Source: Paracoccus sp. (in: a-proteobacteria) (lineage in GTDB: Bacteria; Pseudomonadota; Alphaproteobacteria; Rhodobacterales; Rhodobacteraceae). Taken from it: DNA of 6,128 nucleotides. The notes under the pieces were generated by a model, which made no database searches, was not told where the DNA came from, and was given only the letters and a program-made list of their open reading frames with translations. The DNA lies in NCBI GenBank assembly GCA_031178645.1, contig JAPSIP010000100.1:1-6128 (forward strand). The letters run 5' to 3'. Below, one piece after another: positions 1-6,128 of this stretch. Made by a program: the position numbers and the translations under genes. How positions within the stretch are numbered: position 1 is the stretch's first letter; each line of letters opens with the position of its first letter.

Positions 1-386
1 TCTGGAAATATTTCGGCTTCCACATGATGATCTATATCGCCGCGCTGCAAAGCGTGCCGCAGGACCAGATCGAGGCCGCCCAGATCGAAGGCGCATCCCG
101 CCTGCAGGTCGTCCGCTATGTCCAGATCCCCCATATCCGCCCCGCCATCGCGGTCAGCGCCTTTTTCGCCATTATCGGCGCCCTGCAGGTCTTCGACGTC
201 ATCATCCCGCTGACCAATGGCGGCCCGTCGAACCAGACCCATACCATCGTGACCTATCTCTACACCTTCGGCCTGACGCGGCTGAACATCGGCTTTGGCA
301 GCGCGGTGGGCGTGATCCTGTTCGTCGGCGCGGTCACGGTGGCGGTCTTCTATCAGCGCATCTTCATGAAAAGGGCCGAGGCATGA
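1..386 (+). CDS. Sugar ABC transporter permease, MalF type (3' part; 5' end outside window)
   Basis: This is the C-terminal part of an inner-membrane permease of the binding-protein-dependent sugar ABC family (MalF/UgpA class). The frame is open from base 3, so the true start lies upstream of the window; the ATG at base 24 is internal. Visible features are the cytoplasmic EAA loop that contacts the ATPase (bases 72-143: Glu-Ala-Ala, then Gly four residues on, ending in Ile-Pro-His-Ile-Arg-Pro), a hydrophobic segment at about 141-212, a periplasmic stretch with the family-typical 'TNGGP', and a last membrane helix at about 297-359. The end 'FMKRAEA' is a normal positively charged cytoplasmic tail, so the C-terminus is intact. 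The stop overlaps the next permease gene by four bases (ATGA), implying coupled translation and a heterodimeric channel. The family is clear; the substrate is inferred from the neighbouring xylosidase and xylA to be a xylo-oligosaccharide. Confidence 0.93.
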   Translation, partial: WKYFGFHMMIYIAALQSVPQDQIEAAQIEGASRLQVVRYVQIPHIRPAIAVSAFFAIIGALQVFDVIIPLTNGGPSNQTHTIVTYLYTFGLTRLNIGFGSAVGVILFVGAVTVAVFYQRIFMKRAEA

Positions 387-1213
387 CAAACGGCCACCTG
401 ACCCGCAACATCCTGCGCGTGGCGTTCCTGTGCATCGTCGCAAGCTTCGTGCTGGCCCCGATGCTGGCCACCATCCTGGGCGGCTTCAAGACCAACGCCG
501 AGATCCGCACCAACGCCCTTGGCCTGCCCGCCATTTGGAACACCGAGTTCTATAGCCAGATCCTGGGCGACCCGGCCTTCTGGCGGTATCTGCGCAACTC
601 TCTGATCATCTCGGTCGGCTCGGTCGTGCTGACGCTGATCGTGGGGGCGGCGGCGGCCTATGTCTTCGCCCAGATCCGGTTCTTCGGGTCGCGGATGCTG
701 TTCTCCTATATCCTGCTGGGGCTGATGTTCCCCTTTGCCACGGCAATCCTGCCGCTGTTCATCAAGGTCCGCGACATCGGCTTGCTGGACACCTGGTGGG
801 CGGTGATCCTGCCGCAGACCGCCTTCAGCCTGTCGCTGGCGATCCTGCTGTTCCGCACCTTCTTTTCGCAACTGCCCAAGGAACTGTTTGAGGCCGCCTA
901 TATCGACGGCTGCGGCTATGTGCGCTTCTTCTGGCGCTTCACGCTGCCCCTGTCCGCGCCGATCCTGGCGACCGTGGGCGTCTTCGTCTTCGTGCAAAGC
1001 TGGAACAACTTCCTTCTGCCGCTGGTGGTCCTGAACTCGCGCGAGGTCTTCACCTGGCCGCTGGGGATGATGCAGTTCCGCGGCGAATACGTCACCCAGT
1101 GGAACCTGACGCTGGCCTTCGTCACGCTGACCATCGTGCCGGCCATCGTCTTCTTCCTTGCTGCCCAGAAATACATCGTCGCCGGCCTGACGGGCGGCGC
1201 CGTCAAAGGATGA
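383..1213 (+). CDS. Sugar ABC transporter permease, MalG type
   Basis: Second channel-forming permease of a carbohydrate ABC importer (MalG/UgpE class), 276 residues, a usual full length. Hydrophobic segments lie at about residues 13-33, 74-96, 107-128, 140-160, 194-214 and 243-266, which matches the six-helix MalG topology. The EAA loop begins at Glu170-Ala-Ala with 'YIDGCG' following and 'FTLPLSAP' closing it, so the ATPase contact is intact. The start at 383 is supported by the ATGA overlap with the upstream permease stop and by AAGGG at 371-375, seven bases before the ATG. It should pair with the upstream permease in the membrane and with the ATPase encoded at 2864-3874. Unlike many such operons, permease and ATPase genes are separated by a glycosidase gene. 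Substrate is inferred from context only. Confidence 0.95.
   Translation: MTNGHLTRNILRVAFLCIVASFVLAPMLATILGGFKTNAEIRTNALGLPAIWNTEFYSQILGDPAFWRYLRNSLIISVGSVVLTLIVGAAAAYVFAQIRFFGSRMLFSYILLGLMFPFATAILPLFIKVRDIGLLDTWWAVILPQTAFSLSLAILLFRTFFSQLPKELFEAAYIDGCGYVRFFWRFTLPLSAPILATVGVFVFVQSWNNFLLPLVVLNSREVFTWPLGMMQFRGEYVTQWNLTLAFVTLTIVPAIVFFLAAQKYIVAGLTGGAVKG
1206..1210 (+). promoter_or_regulatory. Ribosome binding site that favours the GH43 start at 1219
   Basis: AAGGA lies at the very end of the MalG-type permease gene, eight bases before the ATG at 1219. The alternative in-frame ATG at 1210 overlaps the permease stop as ATGA but has this motif directly abutting it, so it lacks a correctly spaced site. 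I therefore prefer 1219, which also puts the catalytic Asp at residue 15, as in related enzymes. Three residues (MTH) are at stake. Confidence 0.55.
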
Positions 1214-1218
1214 CGCAT

Positions 1219-2871
1219 ATGAACACGATCCAGAACCCGATCCTGCCAGGCTTCAATCCCGATCCATCCATCGTCCGGGTGGGCGCGGACTTTTACATCG
1301 CGACCTCGACCTTCGAATGGTATCCGGGCGTGCAGATCCACCATTCGCGCGACCTGGCGAACTGGCGGCTGGTCACGCGCCCGCTGACCCGCGCGGCGCA
1401 ACTGGACATGCGCGGCAATCCCGACAGCGGAGGCATCTGGGCGCCCTGCCTGACCTATGCCGACGGGCTGTTCTGGCTGATCTATACCGACGTCAAGCGC
1501 CGCGACGGGGCGTGGAAGGACAGCCACAACTACCTCGTCACTGCGCCCAGTATTGAGGGGCCGTGGTCGGACCCGGTCTATCTCAACTCCTCGGGCTTCG
1601 ATCCGTCGCTGTTCCATGACGCGGACGGGCGCAAGTGGCTGCTCAACATGATCTGGGACCACAACCAGACCGGCGGCGACCGCTTCGGCGGGATCGTGAT
1701 GCAGGAATACTCGCCCGAGGACCGCAAGCTCGTCGGCCCGGTCCGCAACATCTATCGCGGCACCGACCTGAAGCTGACGGAAGGCCCGCATCTTTATCGC
1801 AAGGACGGCTTCTACTACCTGCTGACGGCCGAGGGCGGCACCGGCTATGACCATGCCGTGACCATGGCCCGGTCGCGCGACCTGTTCGGCCCCTATGAGA
1901 CTGACCCCGCCAAGCATGTCCTGACCGCGCGCGGCACGGACGGGCTGCTGCAACGCTGTGGCCATGCCGATATCGTGGAAACGCAGGACGGGCAGTTCTA
2001 CATGGTCCACCTGTGTTCCCGCCCGCTGGACGAGACGCGCGCCCTGCCCGCCGGCAATGGCGGGATCCATGCCGATGACGTGCGCCGGTCCCCACTGGGC
2101 CGCGAGACCGCGATCCAGAAGCTGGTCTGGGAAACGGGCCAGTTCCCCCGCATGGCGCATGGCGGCAACGCGCCTGCCGACACCGTGCCCTGCGACCTGC
2201 CCGCCCATCCCTTCCCGGCGGATGCGCCGCGCGTCACCTTCGACGGTGCCCTGCCGCCGGCCTTCCAATGGCTGCGCACGCCGGACGTGGATCGCCTGTT
2301 CAGCCTGACCGAACGGCCCGGCACCTTGCGCATCTTTGGCCGGGAATCCCCCGGCTCGGCCTTCGAGAATGCGATGCTGGCCCGCCGCCAGACGGCGCTG
2401 TCCTTCCGCGCCGAAACCACGCTGGAGATCGCGCCGGGCGATTACCAGCATTTCGCAGGCCTCATCGCCTGGTATGGCCGCTTCAAGTTCCACTACCTGG
2501 CCGTGACCGCAAACGAGCAGGGCCAGCGCGTCCTGACCGTCTATAGCTGCGCGGCCGACTGGCCGGATGCGCGCGTGACCTATCCCATCACCCCCATCCC
2601 GCTGCCGGACGGCCCGGTCCAGCTTGGCTGCGACGTGGACGGGATGACGCTGCGCTTCCGCTACCGGACGGATGGCGACTGGGCCGACCTGGGGATCACG
2701 CTGGACCAGTCCGCGATCTCGGACGAGGCCGGGAACGGGCCGGGCAACAACTTCACCGGCGCCTTCATCGGCATGGGCGCACATGACACATCGGGGCGGG
2801 GGCGGCACGCCGACTTCCTGGACTTCACCTATCAGCCGATCAACGCAGGCCCGCAGGTGAGCCATGTCTGA
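1219..2871 (+). CDS. GH43 beta-xylosidase, subfamily 11-like, cytoplasmic
   Basis: Glycoside hydrolase family 43 enzyme of about 550 residues, predicted to release xylose from the non-reducing end of beta-1,4-xylo-oligosaccharides by an inverting mechanism; side activity on alpha-L-arabinofuranosides is common in this group. The five-bladed propeller domain spans about residues 5-310. It shows the three expected acidic residues: base Asp15 in 'FNPDPS', Asp128 in 'GFDPS' and acid Glu188 in 'LTEGPHLY'. Their spacing closely matches Selenomonas ruminantium SXA (Asp14, Asp127, Glu186). Also present are Trp74 in 'GGIWAP', His249 in 'CGHADIVE' and the conserved 'GRETAIQK'. A C-terminal beta-sandwich (about 335-540, ending 'FTGAFIGM...DFLDFTYQP') completes the family architecture. 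No signal peptide is visible, so it should act in the cytoplasm on imported oligosaccharides. An alternative start is 1210, which gives an ATGA overlap. The gene ends eight bases into the ATPase gene. Confidence 0.95.
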   Translation: MNTIQNPILPGFNPDPSIVRVGADFYIATSTFEWYPGVQIHHSRDLANWRLVTRPLTRAAQLDMRGNPDSGGIWAPCLTYADGLFWLIYTDVKRRDGAWKDSHNYLVTAPSIEGPWSDPVYLNSSGFDPSLFHDADGRKWLLNMIWDHNQTGGDRFGGIVMQEYSPEDRKLVGPVRNIYRGTDLKLTEGPHLYRKDGFYYLLTAEGGTGYDHAVTMARSRDLFGPYETDPAKHVLTARGTDGLLQRCGHADIVETQDGQFYMVHLCSRPLDETRALPAGNGGIHADDVRRSPLGRETAIQKLVWETGQFPRMAHGGNAPADTVPCDLPAHPFPADAPRVTFDGALPPAFQWLRTPDVDRLFSLTERPGTLRIFGRESPGSAFENAMLARRQTALSFRAETTLEIAPGDYQHFAGLIAWYGRFKFHYLAVTANEQGQRVLTVYSCAADWPDARVTYPITPIPLPDGPVQLGCDVDGMTLRFRYRTDGDWADLGITLDQSAISDEAGNGPGNNFTGAFIGMGAHDTSGRGRHADFLDFTYQPINAGPQVSHV

Positions 2872-3874
2872 GGTCCGTCTGCAGAACATCACCAAATCCT
2901 TCGGCGGCCACACGGTCCTGCCCGACCTGAACCTGACGGTGCCGAACGGGTCCTTCACCGTGCTGGTCGGCCCGTCGGGCTGCGGCAAGTCCACGCTGCT
3001 GCGCATCATCTCGGGGCTCGAGGAACCGACCTCGGGCGCCGTGATGATCGGCGGGCAGGATGTGACGCTGGACGAACCCTCCCGGCGCGGCATCTCGATG
3101 GTCTTCCAGTCCTATGCGCTTTATCCGCACATGACGGTCGCACAGAACATCGACTTCGGCCTGCGGCTGGCCAAGATGCCTGCCGCCGAACGCCAGGCAC
3201 GCGTGGCCGAGGCCGCACGGATCCTGGCGCTTGAACCCTATCTGGACCGCAAGCCCGCGCAGTTGTCCGGCGGGCAGCGTCAGCGGGTCGCGATCGGCCG
3301 GTCCATCGTGCGCCAGCCCAAGGTGTTCCTCTTCGACGAACCCTTGTCAAACCTGGACGCGGCGCTGCGCACGCAGATGCGCGTGGAACTGGCGCAGCTG
3401 CACCAGTCGCTGGACGCCACGATGATCTATGTGACGCATGACCAGGTCGAGGCGATGACCCTGGCCGACCAGATCGTCGTGATGAACGCGGGCCGGATCG
3501 AACAATGCGGCGCCCCGATGGAGCTTTACGACCGCCCCCAGACGGTCTTCGTGGCGGGCTTCATCGGATCGCCGAAGATGAACCTGGTGCCCGGCGTGGC
3601 CATCGGCCAGCCGGGGGCCGAAACCGCCGGCATCCGCCCCGAACATCTGGTCATCGCGCCCGAAGGCCAGGGCTGGGCCGCCCGCGCGCAGGTCGTGGAA
3701 ACCCTTGGCGCCGACACCATCGTCTATGCCGATGTCGAAGGGGTCGGCCCCATGACCATCCGCCTGGCCGGCAACAACCGCCTGCGCGCGGGCGAGGTCA
3801 TGCGGATCGCGCCCGAGCCGGGGCATCTGCACCTTTTCGACGCAAACGGACAACGCATGGGGGACGCGGCATGA
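2864..3874 (+). CDS. Sugar ABC transporter ATP-binding protein, MsmK/UgpC type
   Basis: Nucleotide-binding subunit that powers the sugar importer from the cytoplasmic face, 336 residues. All ATPase motifs are intact: Walker [10 protein letters not shown] (36-44), Q-loop Gln82 in '[13 protein letters not shown]', signature LSGGQ (134-138), Walker B VFLFDE (154-159), D-loop SNLD (162-165) and switch His192 in 'VTHDQ'. The region after about residue 235 is the OB-fold (TOBE/MalK-like) regulatory domain, including 'GIRPEHL' (257-262), but it is on the short side, since many family members run to 350-370 residues. The start at 2864 overlaps the GH43 gene by eight bases and has only a modest ribosome site (AGGTGA at 2855-2860, three bases away), so its translation probably depends on ribosomes finishing GH43. 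Homologues of this class often serve several importers, so the substrate is set by the permeases and an upstream binding protein not seen here. Confidence 0.96.
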   Translation: MSEVRLQNITKSFGGHTVLPDLNLTVPNGSFTVLVGPSGCGKSTLLRIISGLEEPTSGAVMIGGQDVTLDEPSRRGISMVFQSYALYPHMTVAQNIDFGLRLAKMPAAERQARVAEAARILALEPYLDRKPAQLSGGQRQRVAIGRSIVRQPKVFLFDEPLSNLDAALRTQMRVELAQLHQSLDATMIYVTHDQVEAMTLADQIVVMNAGRIEQCGAPMELYDRPQTVFVAGFIGSPKMNLVPGVAIGQPGAETAGIRPEHLVIAPEGQGWAARAQVVETLGADTIVYADVEGVGPMTIRLAGNNRLRAGEVMRIAPEPGHLHLFDANGQRMGDAA

Positions 3875-4980
3875 GCGGGCTTGGACTTGGCATCATCGGC
3901 TGCGGCGTCATCAGCGAGATCTATCTGAAGAACGCCCGGCTTTTCCCGCAGCTTGACCTGCGGGCGGTGGCGGACCTGAATGCGGATGCTGCCGGTGCCA
4001 AGGCCGCCGCGCATGGCACCACGGCCCTGACGCCCGAGGCGCTGCTGGCGCGCGACGACATCGACATCGTGCTGAACCTGACCGTGCCCGCCGCGCATCT
4101 GTCGGTGGGGCTTGCCGCGCTGCAGGCGGGCAAGCACGTCTTTTCGGAAAAGCCGCTGGCCGTCAGCCTGGACGACGGCAAGCGCCTGGCCGAGGCTGCC
4201 GACAAGCGGGGTCTTCGCATCGGCTGCGCGCCCGACACCTTCCTGGGGGCCTCGCACCAGACATCGCGGGCGGTGCTGGACGCGGGCCGGATCGGGCAGC
4301 CGGTGGCGGGCACGGCGATGATGATGGTCGCGGGCCATGAACGCTGGCACCCGAACCCGGATTTCTACTATGCCGGGCCGGGTGCCGGGCCGCTTTACGA
4401 CATGGGGCCCTATTACATCACCGCGATGGTGAACCTGCTGGGGCCGGTCCGCGCGGTCAGCGGCATGGCCTCGCGCCTGCGGGCCAGCCGCACCATCGCC
4501 TCGGGTCCGCGCGCGGGGGAAAGCATCCCGGTCGATGCCCGGACCCATGTGGCGGGCGTGATGGAGTTCGCAAACGGCGCCCTGATCCAGATCGCCACCA
4601 GCTTCGACGTGCCCGCCCACGGCCACACGCCGCTGGAATTGTACGGCACCACGGCGTCGATGAAGATCCCCGATCCCAACCGCTTCGACGGGCAGGTGAT
4701 GCTGTCCGGCCCCGACGGCTGGCAGGCCGTGCCCTCGGACCACGACTTCGGCGGCGACAACCACCGCGCGCTTGGCCTGGCCGACATGGCCGACGCCATC
4801 CTGACGGGTCGGGCGCATCGCGCCGGCGGCGATCTGGCGCTGCATGTGCTGGACGTGATCGCCTCGCTTCTGCAGGCGGCGGATACCGGCCGCACCGTCA
4901 CCCTCACCTCGACCTGCGCCCGGCCCGAGCCGATGCACGCCGGCGCCCTGACCCACCTGACCGCCACGGAGGCCGCATGA
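3871..4980 (+). CDS. Gfo/Idh/MocA-family NAD(P)-dependent oxidoreductase (ThuB-like by context)
   Basis: Cytoplasmic sugar dehydrogenase-like protein of 369 residues, a usual length. The N-terminal Rossmann fold carries the dinucleotide motif GIIGCG (7-12) and the family signature Glu93-Lys94-Pro95 in 'FSEKPLAVS', where the Lys is the usual catalytic residue. The C-terminal alpha/beta domain starts near 125 and includes '[19 protein letters not shown]' (173-191). Asp177 of the active-site motif is kept, but the residue where most relatives have His is Tyr181. The start at 3871 forms an ATGA overlap with the ATPase stop and has GGGGGA at 3859-3864, six bases upstream; the reading frame is open further upstream, to an ATG at 3505, but that part is an Arg/Pro-rich shadow of the ATPase gene. 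Its pairing with the ThuA-like gene downstream resembles thu loci. The substrate is unknown; a xylo-disaccharide, a 3-keto sugar or free xylose are candidates, and I cannot choose between them from sequence alone. Confidence 0.9.
   Translation: MSGLGLGIIGCGVISEIYLKNARLFPQLDLRAVADLNADAAGAKAAAHGTTALTPEALLARDDIDIVLNLTVPAAHLSVGLAALQAGKHVFSEKPLAVSLDDGKRLAEAADKRGLRIGCAPDTFLGASHQTSRAVLDAGRIGQPVAGTAMMMVAGHERWHPNPDFYYAGPGAGPLYDMGPYYITAMVNLLGPVRAVSGMASRLRASRTIASGPRAGESIPVDARTHVAGVMEFANGALIQIATSFDVPAHGHTPLELYGTTASMKIPDPNRFDGQVMLSGPDGWQAVPSDHDFGGDNHRALGLADMADAILTGRAHRAGGDLALHVLDVIASLLQAADTGRTVTLTSTCARPEPMHAGALTHLTATEAA
4968..4972 (+). promoter_or_regulatory. Strong ribosome binding site of the ThuA-like gene
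   Basis: GGAGG (within ACGGAGG, 4966-4972) lies four bases before the ATG at 4977, inside the last codons of the oxidoreductase gene. It is the closest match to the consensus in the window and confirms the ATGA-overlapping start. Confidence 0.6.
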
Positions 4981-5621
4981 CCAAATCCGCACTGATCTTC
5001 TGGGGTGGCTGGGACGGCCACGAGCCCGAGGCCTGCACCGAACGCCTGTCGCAAATGCTGTCCGAAGACGGCTTCACCGTCGAAACCCATCCCGGCACCG
5101 ACATCCTGGCCGCCACCGACCTGACCCGCTTTGACCTGATCGTGCCGATGATGACCCAGGTCCAGGTCGCGCCCGAGGGGCTGAAGGCGCTGATTGCCGC
5201 CGTCGCGGCTGGCACCGGCCTTGGCGGCTTTCACGGCGGCATGGGCGACACCTTCCGGGCCGAGCCGTCCTATCAATACATGACCGGCGGCCAATGGGTC
5301 GCCCATCCCGGCAACGTCATCGACTATCGCGTGACCGTCACGCGCGGGGACGACCCGATCATGCAGGGGATTACGGATTTCGACTATCGCTCGGAACAGT
5401 ATTACCTCCATGTCGATCCGGCGAACGAGGTGCTGGCGACGACGACCTTCGACGGCGCCCATGATCCCTGGACAAAGGGGGCGGTGATGCCCGTCGTCTG
5501 GAAGAAACGCTACGGTGCGGCAAAGGTCTTCTACTCCGCCCTGGGCCACAAGGCGTCCGAGCTTGACCATCCGCAGATGCAGACCATCCTGCGCCGGGGC
5601 CTTGCCTGGGCCGCGCGCTGA
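4977..5621 (+). CDS. ThuA-like (trehalose utilisation) domain protein
   Basis: A 214-residue cytoplasmic protein of the ThuA family, which has a flavodoxin-like fold related to class I glutamine amidotransferases. The family-typical elements are present in order: '[13 protein letters not shown]' at the N-terminus (6-18), 'GGFHGGMGD' (83-91) at the position of the amidotransferase nucleophile elbow, '[10 protein letters not shown]' (104-113), '[10 protein letters not shown]' (139-148), '[10 protein letters not shown]' (171-180) and 'YSALGH' (186-191). There is no Cys in the elbow, so it is not a glutaminase. Conserved His86, His110, His145 and His191 could instead form a metal or sugar site, which is inference. 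In rhizobia ThuA acts with ThuB in use of trehalose and related disaccharides, probably through 3-keto derivatives. Here the partner is the adjacent oxidoreductase gene, overlapped by four bases. No signal peptide is seen. The family is secure; the role in a xylose operon is open. Confidence 0.9.
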   Translation: MTKSALIFWGGWDGHEPEACTERLSQMLSEDGFTVETHPGTDILAATDLTRFDLIVPMMTQVQVAPEGLKALIAAVAAGTGLGGFHGGMGDTFRAEPSYQYMTGGQWVAHPGNVIDYRVTVTRGDDPIMQGITDFDYRSEQYYLHVDPANEVLATTTFDGAHDPWTKGAVMPVVWKKRYGAAKVFYSALGHKASELDHPQMQTILRRGLAWAAR

Positions 5622-5634
5622 ACAGATCATCCAC

Positions 5635-5639
5635 AGGGA
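5635..5639 (+). promoter_or_regulatory. Ribosome binding site of xylA
   Basis: AGGGA sits seven bases before the xylA ATG at 5647, within the 25-base gap (5622-5646) that is the largest intergenic space in the window. I see no promoter-like boxes, operator palindrome or terminator hairpin in that gap, so xylA is probably read through from upstream. Confidence 0.6.
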
Positions 5640-5646
5640 CAGAAGC

Positions 5647-6128
5647 ATGAGCTATTTCAAGGATATCGCCCCGATCCAATACGAGGGGCCGGACAGCGAC
5701 AACGAATTCGCCTATCGCCACTACGACCCGAACGAGGTCGTGATGGGCAAGCGGATGGAGGATCATCTGCGCCTCGCCGTCGCCTATTGGCATTCGCTGG
5801 CCTATGAGGGCGGCGATCCCTTCGGCGGGCGCACCTTCGAACGGCCCTGGTATGGCGACGACATGGCCGCCGCCCGCGCCAAGGCCGACGCGGCCTTTGA
5901 CATGTTCGGCGTGCTGAACGTGCCCTTCTTCTGCTTCCACGATGCCGACGTGCGCCCCGAAGGCGACAGCTTCGCCGAAAGCCGCCGCAACCTGGAAGAC
6001 ATCTGCGACGTCTTCGCCGACAAGATGCAGCAGACCGGCACGAAGCTGCTGTGGGGCACGGCCAACATGTTCAGCCACCGCCGCTGGATGGCGGGCGCGG
6101 CCACGAACCCCGACCCCGAGATCTTCGC
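5647..6128 (+). CDS. xylA: Xylose isomerase (5' part; 3' end outside window)
   Basis: First 160 codons of xylose isomerase (EC 5.3.1.5), which converts D-xylose to D-xylulose in the cytoplasm using two divalent metal ions. The frame is open to the window edge. The start '[15 protein letters not shown]' and the long N-terminal part before the first catalytic residues are typical of class II enzymes of about 435-440 residues. 'FFCFHDAD' places catalytic His98 and Asp101, equivalent to His101 and Asp104 in the E. coli enzyme, and '[12 protein letters not shown]' (133-144) contains the active-site Trp136. The metal-binding Glu and Asp residues lie beyond the window and cannot be checked. The start is supported by AGGGA at 5635-5639. 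It follows the ThuA-like gene by 25 bases on the same strand and is probably the last visible step of the operon. A xylulokinase gene downstream would be expected but is not seen. Confidence 0.97.
   Translation, partial: MSYFKDIAPIQYEGPDSDNEFAYRHYDPNEVVMGKRMEDHLRLAVAYWHSLAYEGGDPFGGRTFERPWYGDDMAAARAKADAAFDMFGVLNVPFFCFHDADVRPEGDSFAESRRNLEDICDVFADKMQQTGTKLLWGTANMFSHRRWMAGAATNPDPEIF

Noticed and set aside
1099..1218. N-terminal extension of the GH43 frame back to an ATG at 1099.
   Set aside because: The extension lies within the MalG-type permease gene, is Arg/His-rich and unlike any GH43 N-terminus; the family begins with the '[12 protein letters not shown]' region just after 1219.
1317..2860. 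Small + strand frames inside the GH43 gene (for example 1635-1850, 1958-2308, 2268-2546).
   Set aside because: They are in alternative frames of a well-conserved gene, have biased Arg/Ala/Pro composition and no supporting ribosome sites or motifs.
916..3093. A 725-codon open frame on the - strand opposite the permease, GH43 and ATPase genes.
   Set aside because: It is antisense to three clearly recognised genes. Its translation is rich in Arg, Gly, Ala, Val and Gln with no domain I recognise, and long antisense frames are expected in high-GC DNA with GC-rich third positions.
3505..3870. N-terminal extension of the oxidoreductase frame back to an ATG at 3505.
   Set aside because: It overlaps the conserved C-terminal part of the ATPase gene and is Arg/Pro-rich. 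The Rossmann motif starts six residues after the ATG at 3871, as expected for the family.
5622..5646. Possible regulator binding site or terminator in the gap before xylA.
   Set aside because: The 25 bases show no inverted repeat, no T-run and no promoter-like boxes; only the AGGGA ribosome site is supported.
3724..6078. Several further long - strand frames (3724-4992, 4413-5648, 5371-6078).
   Set aside because: All lie opposite the oxidoreductase, ThuA-like and xylA genes. They have low-complexity compositions and no recognisable motifs, so they are shadows of real genes.

Overview
The window is a densely packed stretch of high-GC DNA (roughly two-thirds G+C by eye, with strong G/C preference at third codon positions). 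All seven genes lie on the + strand. Codon use, four-base ATGA overlaps and protein style suggest an alphaproteobacterium, most likely the Rhodobacteraceae (Paracoccus-like). That placement is an inference from style, not from a marker gene.

Layout: (1) the 3' end of a MalF-type sugar ABC permease, 1-386; (2) a complete MalG-type permease, 383-1213; (3) a cytoplasmic GH43 beta-xylosidase, 1219-2871 (or from 1210); (4) an MsmK/UgpC-type sugar ABC ATPase, 2864-3874; (5) a Gfo/Idh/MocA-family dehydrogenase, 3871-4980; (6) a ThuA-like protein, 4977-5621; (7) the 5' part of xylose isomerase xylA, 5647 to the window edge. Consecutive genes overlap by 4 or 8 bases or are separated by 5 and 25 bases. 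No promoter, terminator, RNA gene, repeat, mobile element or CRISPR array was recognised, and no gene-free stretch exceeds 25 bases. The simplest reading is one operon whose promoter, substrate-binding protein and rest of the first permease lie upstream of the window, and whose xylA 3' end and perhaps a xylulokinase lie downstream.

How it works together (inference): the ABC transporter imports short xylo-oligosaccharides. The GH43 enzyme, which has no signal peptide, cuts them to xylose inside the cell, and XylA converts xylose to xylulose for the pentose phosphate pathway. The Gfo/Idh/MocA dehydrogenase and ThuA-like protein form the pair known from rhizobial trehalose (thu) operons, where ThuA/ThuB are linked to oxidation of disaccharides to 3-keto sugars. 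Their presence between the transporter and xylA is the least explained part of the locus: it may add an oxidative branch acting on xylosides or on another disaccharide brought in by the same transporter. Otherwise the window is a fairly ordinary pentose-utilisation operon.
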